Translations under genes and position numbers: made by a program | Assembly (NCBI GenBank): GCA_019915015.1 | Contig: JAHBBC010000002.1 | Location: 744,001 to 808,000, forward strand | Direction: 5' to 3' | Length of the DNA: 64,000 nucleotides | Source: Auriscalpium vulgare | Lineage: Eukaryota > Basidiomycota > Agaricomycetes > Russulales > Auriscalpiaceae | Part shown: positions 61,162 to 64,000 of the stretch, one piece after another | How positions within the stretch are numbered: the first letter of the stretch is position 1 | How the letters are laid out: each line of letters opens with the position of its first letter | Notes under the pieces: generated by a model | Seen by the model: only the letters and a program-made list of their open reading frames with translations | Databases searched by the model: none | What the model was told of the DNA's origin: nothing

Positions 61162-61839
61162 TGCCGTCCGGAGCCTCTTGGACACGCGTTGAACGTTATC
61201 GAACCCTGCGCGCAGGTACACTGTGCGGTTCTGCCGGAAATGGGTGACCAGACATGAATAGAAACAATGGTCTGGTTTTATTGGAAGTAATTGAGAGCAC
61301 AGCCCTTCCGCGCAGGAAAGTGAGGCAGTTTGACGCATTCGTGACACAGGTCTCCCCACAGTAATCGGCAATATTGTGAAATGACCAGCAAAGAGAGGTG
61401 CCGTCGGTTGAACGGTCGGAGGCTTGCACAACGTGTGGGCCTTGGAAGGAACGATCCCGGGATTCCTATGCCGATAGAAGAACGGCGAAATTGAGGAACA
61501 GAATGGCCGTGCCGTCGCTTTGCCGACGTCCATTGACCAAGCGCGTTGCCGGCGGGATGTGCGCGGACGGCCACACCAGTGGGCTCAACGGTCCGGAGAG
61601 GACAATGGCAGGCAATGTGTCCGGCGGGCCTGTTCACCATTGAGCGAGTGCATAAATTGCAAAGCCATCTGACTCCTGCTTGTCCCCAACACTCACCTTC
61701 TGAGCTCTTGTGCGTCCCCCGAGACCAACAACGCCTCGCCTTGTCCGCCGCCCTTCCAGCACCCAGCCTCCGCATCCAGTCGTCCTTCGACATTCATCTG
61801 CAAGTCACGTCAACGATCAACACCGTTAACATCGACACC
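61162..61839. other. Intergenic and promoter region
   Basis: The frame of the next gene stays open upstream to 61546, but without a convincing start. No other feature was seen. Confidence 0.5.
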
Positions 61840-62934
61840 ATGGACAGCACCTCTTCATCTGCCGCCACCACCCGTGCCTCGACCCCCCGTCCCACGCAGA
61901 CGAGGGAAGATAAGACGGCCGAATTTGCGCGGCTCTTCTACTTCTTCGACAAGCTCACGCAGCCCCGCTCCTCCGACGCTACCGCCCCGGCGCCGCAGGT
62001 CGCGTCGAATACCCCCGCCGACACCGAAGAGTGGTTGCCCAAGGACATCGCCCCCCTCCTCGCAAAGCTCTCCTCCATCCTCGCCAAGGAAGTGCCCCAG
62101 GGCGCAGAGGAAGAGCTCAGCGAGTCCGTTGCTGAGACCTCCAACGCCCCGATCACAGCCGTGAAACCCACCTTCGACATCCCGCCCCAGCCCTCGACCA
62201 TCCGGCAGGTCCCCTCCACCCCCACCCGTCCGCGCCGCAACACTGTCGCGACGCCGACGCACACCACGATGCCCAAGACGCACGCCCGCTTCCCGCTCGG
62301 CGAGAAGCGCTACCCATTCACCTTCAAGATGCTCCTCCACAAGCTCTACGACCTTGACGGCTGGGCCACCAAGGTGCGCGAAGTGCTCGCTGCCAGCCAG
62401 GAGCAGTTCCGCCCACTCGAGGCGAGTCCGCCCACGTCTCCCGCTTCGCCCGGCGCGACCTTCTCCGAGGGATTCTTCGCGCCGCTCGCCTCCCCCACGG
62501 CCGAACTCGACTCGCCCACCGCCGCCAATCGCGCGCACAAGCGTGGCCGCTCCGCCTCTACGTCGCAGAAGGGCAAGGGGTACGCGCAGCTCGGGCTCGG
62601 GGCGCCCAGCCAGCCGCAAGAGGCCCCGCGGGCGGTGAAGAAGCGTATTGTCAACCGCCGCAGGTCCGTCAGCGGGCCCGGCGGTGTGAAGCCTGACGGC
62701 TGGATCTACGACGCAGCGGTGTCGTCGGTTGACGTGGAGGCGCAGCGGAAGGGCATGGAGGAGCGCAGACGCAAGCGCGTGTTCTCGTCGGCGGGGTATG
62801 ACGAGACGGAGGGGCGCAAGGTCGGGTTGATGGATGTGACCAACGCGCCGGTGGTTCGCGCCTCGGTGAAGCGCGAGGCCCAGGTCCACTTTGCGGAGAC
62901 GAGGCCGAGGAAGCGCTCCCATTTCGAGCAGTAA
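61840..62934 (+). CDS. Ser/Pro-rich conserved fungal protein, 364 aa
   Basis: A single exon. The start ATG at 61840 is in a good ACACCATGG context, although the frame is open further upstream. An N-terminal helix (TAEFARLFYFFDKLTQ) is followed by low-complexity Pro/Thr/Ala sequence, then a folded-looking block ARFPLGEKRYPFTFKMLLHK with LYDLDGWATKVREVL, and a basic C-terminal region with likely nuclear signals (VKKRIVNRRRSVS, EERRRKRVF, RPRKRSH). It looks like a nuclear regulatory protein, but I do not recognise the family. The long minus-strand frame covering the same DNA is a shadow of its codon usage. Confidence 0.75.
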   Translation: MDSTSSSAATTRASTPRPTQTREDKTAEFARLFYFFDKLTQPRSSDATAPAPQVASNTPADTEEWLPKDIAPLLAKLSSILAKEVPQGAEEELSESVAETSNAPITAVKPTFDIPPQPSTIRQVPSTPTRPRRNTVATPTHTTMPKTHARFPLGEKRYPFTFKMLLHKLYDLDGWATKVREVLAASQEQFRPLEASPPTSPASPGATFSEGFFAPLASPTAELDSPTAANRAHKRGRSASTSQKGKGYAQLGLGAPSQPQEAPRAVKKRIVNRRRSVSGPGGVKPDGWIYDAAVSSVDVEAQRKGMEERRRKRVFSSAGYDETEGRKVGLMDVTNAPVVRASVKREAQVHFAETRPRKRSHFEQ

Positions 62935-64000
62935 GTGCTCTCCTCCAGATGATGGCCTTCAAGTTGCGCCTGTGATGTTGTACAATGGTGAGCAACTCCT
63001 GTTGAACTTCAGGGGAGCCGACATACTGACTATCTGCACACCAGATCCCAACCGATCAGCTCTTCGTGAGCATCTCGGCCTATGAGCCCAAAATATTTCT
63101 TTACTTGTATTTTCTTCGGTCTCTCTGGTAGTCTCTCTGCAATCGTCTCCTGTCATGTCTCTATCATCCATCAATACCCTTACCAGATCCAAAGGATCAC
63201 ATACACATTCTGTCTCCTAGTTATCGTCGTCTCCAGCCTGCATCAGTACGTTCAGTCATGTCGCTATAGTTTCATTCTGCATTGTCGCACTGTATCTCTA
63301 TCTCTATCAAGGACTTTCCTTTGTCGCTGAAGTGTCCACCGTGAGCCAGTCAAGAGAAACCCTCCCAGCCGACGGACATGCAAGTCAAAGCTGTCAGTCT
63401 TCTAAGAGGGTGGACAATATATCCTTCGCTCGTGGTCAGGGCAAGTCATATAGCGTTAAGCAAGCAGTCGATCGGAAGAGAATGGACGCGTTAGCGGCGT
63501 GTAGAGGGCTATGCGCTCGTGTTGTAACGGTGTGAACGGAGGTGTGTATGTATAAGCGCCGGCGGCTGGCTCGGATAACGTCTATGTAGTATGTACGTAC
63601 TTTGATTGATGCCCGCAACTGAAAACTCAAATAACGGAATTTTGGATAGGATGCAGAGACTCGTACGTCGTACAGATACAACCACGTACACTAGGCGGTC
63701 TACAAATGCTGCCGCTGACAGCACAGGGTAGGATGGGTCGTTAAGGCTACAATGCAACGATGAAGAATATGCAGAACATTGACAAGTAACAGATGCGATT
63801 CCTGATGCGATTCCTGATTAGGAGTGTGGGGGATGCATGGAGCGGAAGGAGTACTGCACGAAGTCCTTAGATGAAGGAGAAAGGGGTACTGCGGCATTAC
63901 AGTCTACAATACAACCGAGAGCCCAGGAAAGAGCGGGATACACTGGACAGATGCGGGAAGGGGATGGTGACCAGAGGAGGAATGGTTATGCGTGAACGAG
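62935..64000. other. Right end, no gene seen
   Basis: AT-richer sequence with short frames only. It probably holds the 3' untranslated region of the preceding gene and non-coding sequence up to the window edge. Confidence 0.5.

Noticed and set aside
61855..62922. 355-codon minus-strand frame
   Set aside because: It lies entirely over a convincing plus-strand gene and is Arg/Gly-rich, as expected of an antisense shadow in GC-rich DNA.

Overview
The window is nuclear DNA of a filamentous basidiomycete, most likely an Agaricomycete of the wood-decay (polypore-like) kind. The evidence is GC-rich coding sequence, many 48-70 nt GT-AG introns, single-copy genes of fungal type (Nup85, F-BAR/RhoGAP, cardiolipin synthase, a GH3 beta-glucosidase with many small exons), F-box and BTB genes of the kind expanded in mushrooms, and divergent H3-H4 histone pairs. 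Gene models below were rebuilt by hand by joining exons so that phase, splice sites and family motifs agree. Most close exactly in frame.

Layout. 256-7132: a complete DNA transposon with 32-bp terminal inverted repeats, a perfect 8-bp target duplication and one intact 8-exon gene. That gene fuses a Ulp1-type SUMO-protease domain, a zinc-binding cluster and a transposase that looks P-element-like. 7133-13018: a degraded methyltransferase-exon copy, a TDP2-like phosphodiesterase (-), a METTL21-type methyltransferase (+) and a GPI-type aspartic protease (-). 13019-21550: a gene-poor stretch with fragments of two rhomboid proteases in opposite orientation and one HemK-type methyltransferase fragment. 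21617-25090: intracellular GH3 beta-glucosidase. 25615-26607: a C2H2 factor with a probable frameshift. 27344-28686: divergent H3/H4 pair A. 31208-33889: nucleoporin Nup85. 34814-35144: a very small cysteine-rich protein gene. 36892-39608: F-BAR RhoGAP. 40102-41418: F-box/LRR (-). 43053-44164: cardiolipin synthase. 44929-47887: a BTB gene and its decayed tandem copy (-). 48307-49254: mitoribosomal RNase III-fold protein (-). 49556-51217: unknown gene. 51897-53223: divergent H4/H3 pair B. 54445-62934: Xaa-Pro peptidase, two conserved small proteins, an F-box-like protein and a serine/proline-rich conserved protein.

The most interesting points are: (1) the transposon, which looks young and possibly active and carries a SUMO-protease domain; (2) the two H3 genes, 24.7 kb apart in opposite orientation, which match through exons and introns but stop matching at the start codon and at the last two codons, while the linked H4 genes differ, even in intron number, as expected of ectopic gene conversion; (3) the H3 protein itself, which is three residues longer than canonical H3, with the extra residues around Lys27; (4) a three-exon 71-residue cysteine-rich protein that is easily missed.

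The genes form no single pathway. They are a normal eukaryotic mixture, and only the histone pairs show functional linkage by shared divergent promoters.
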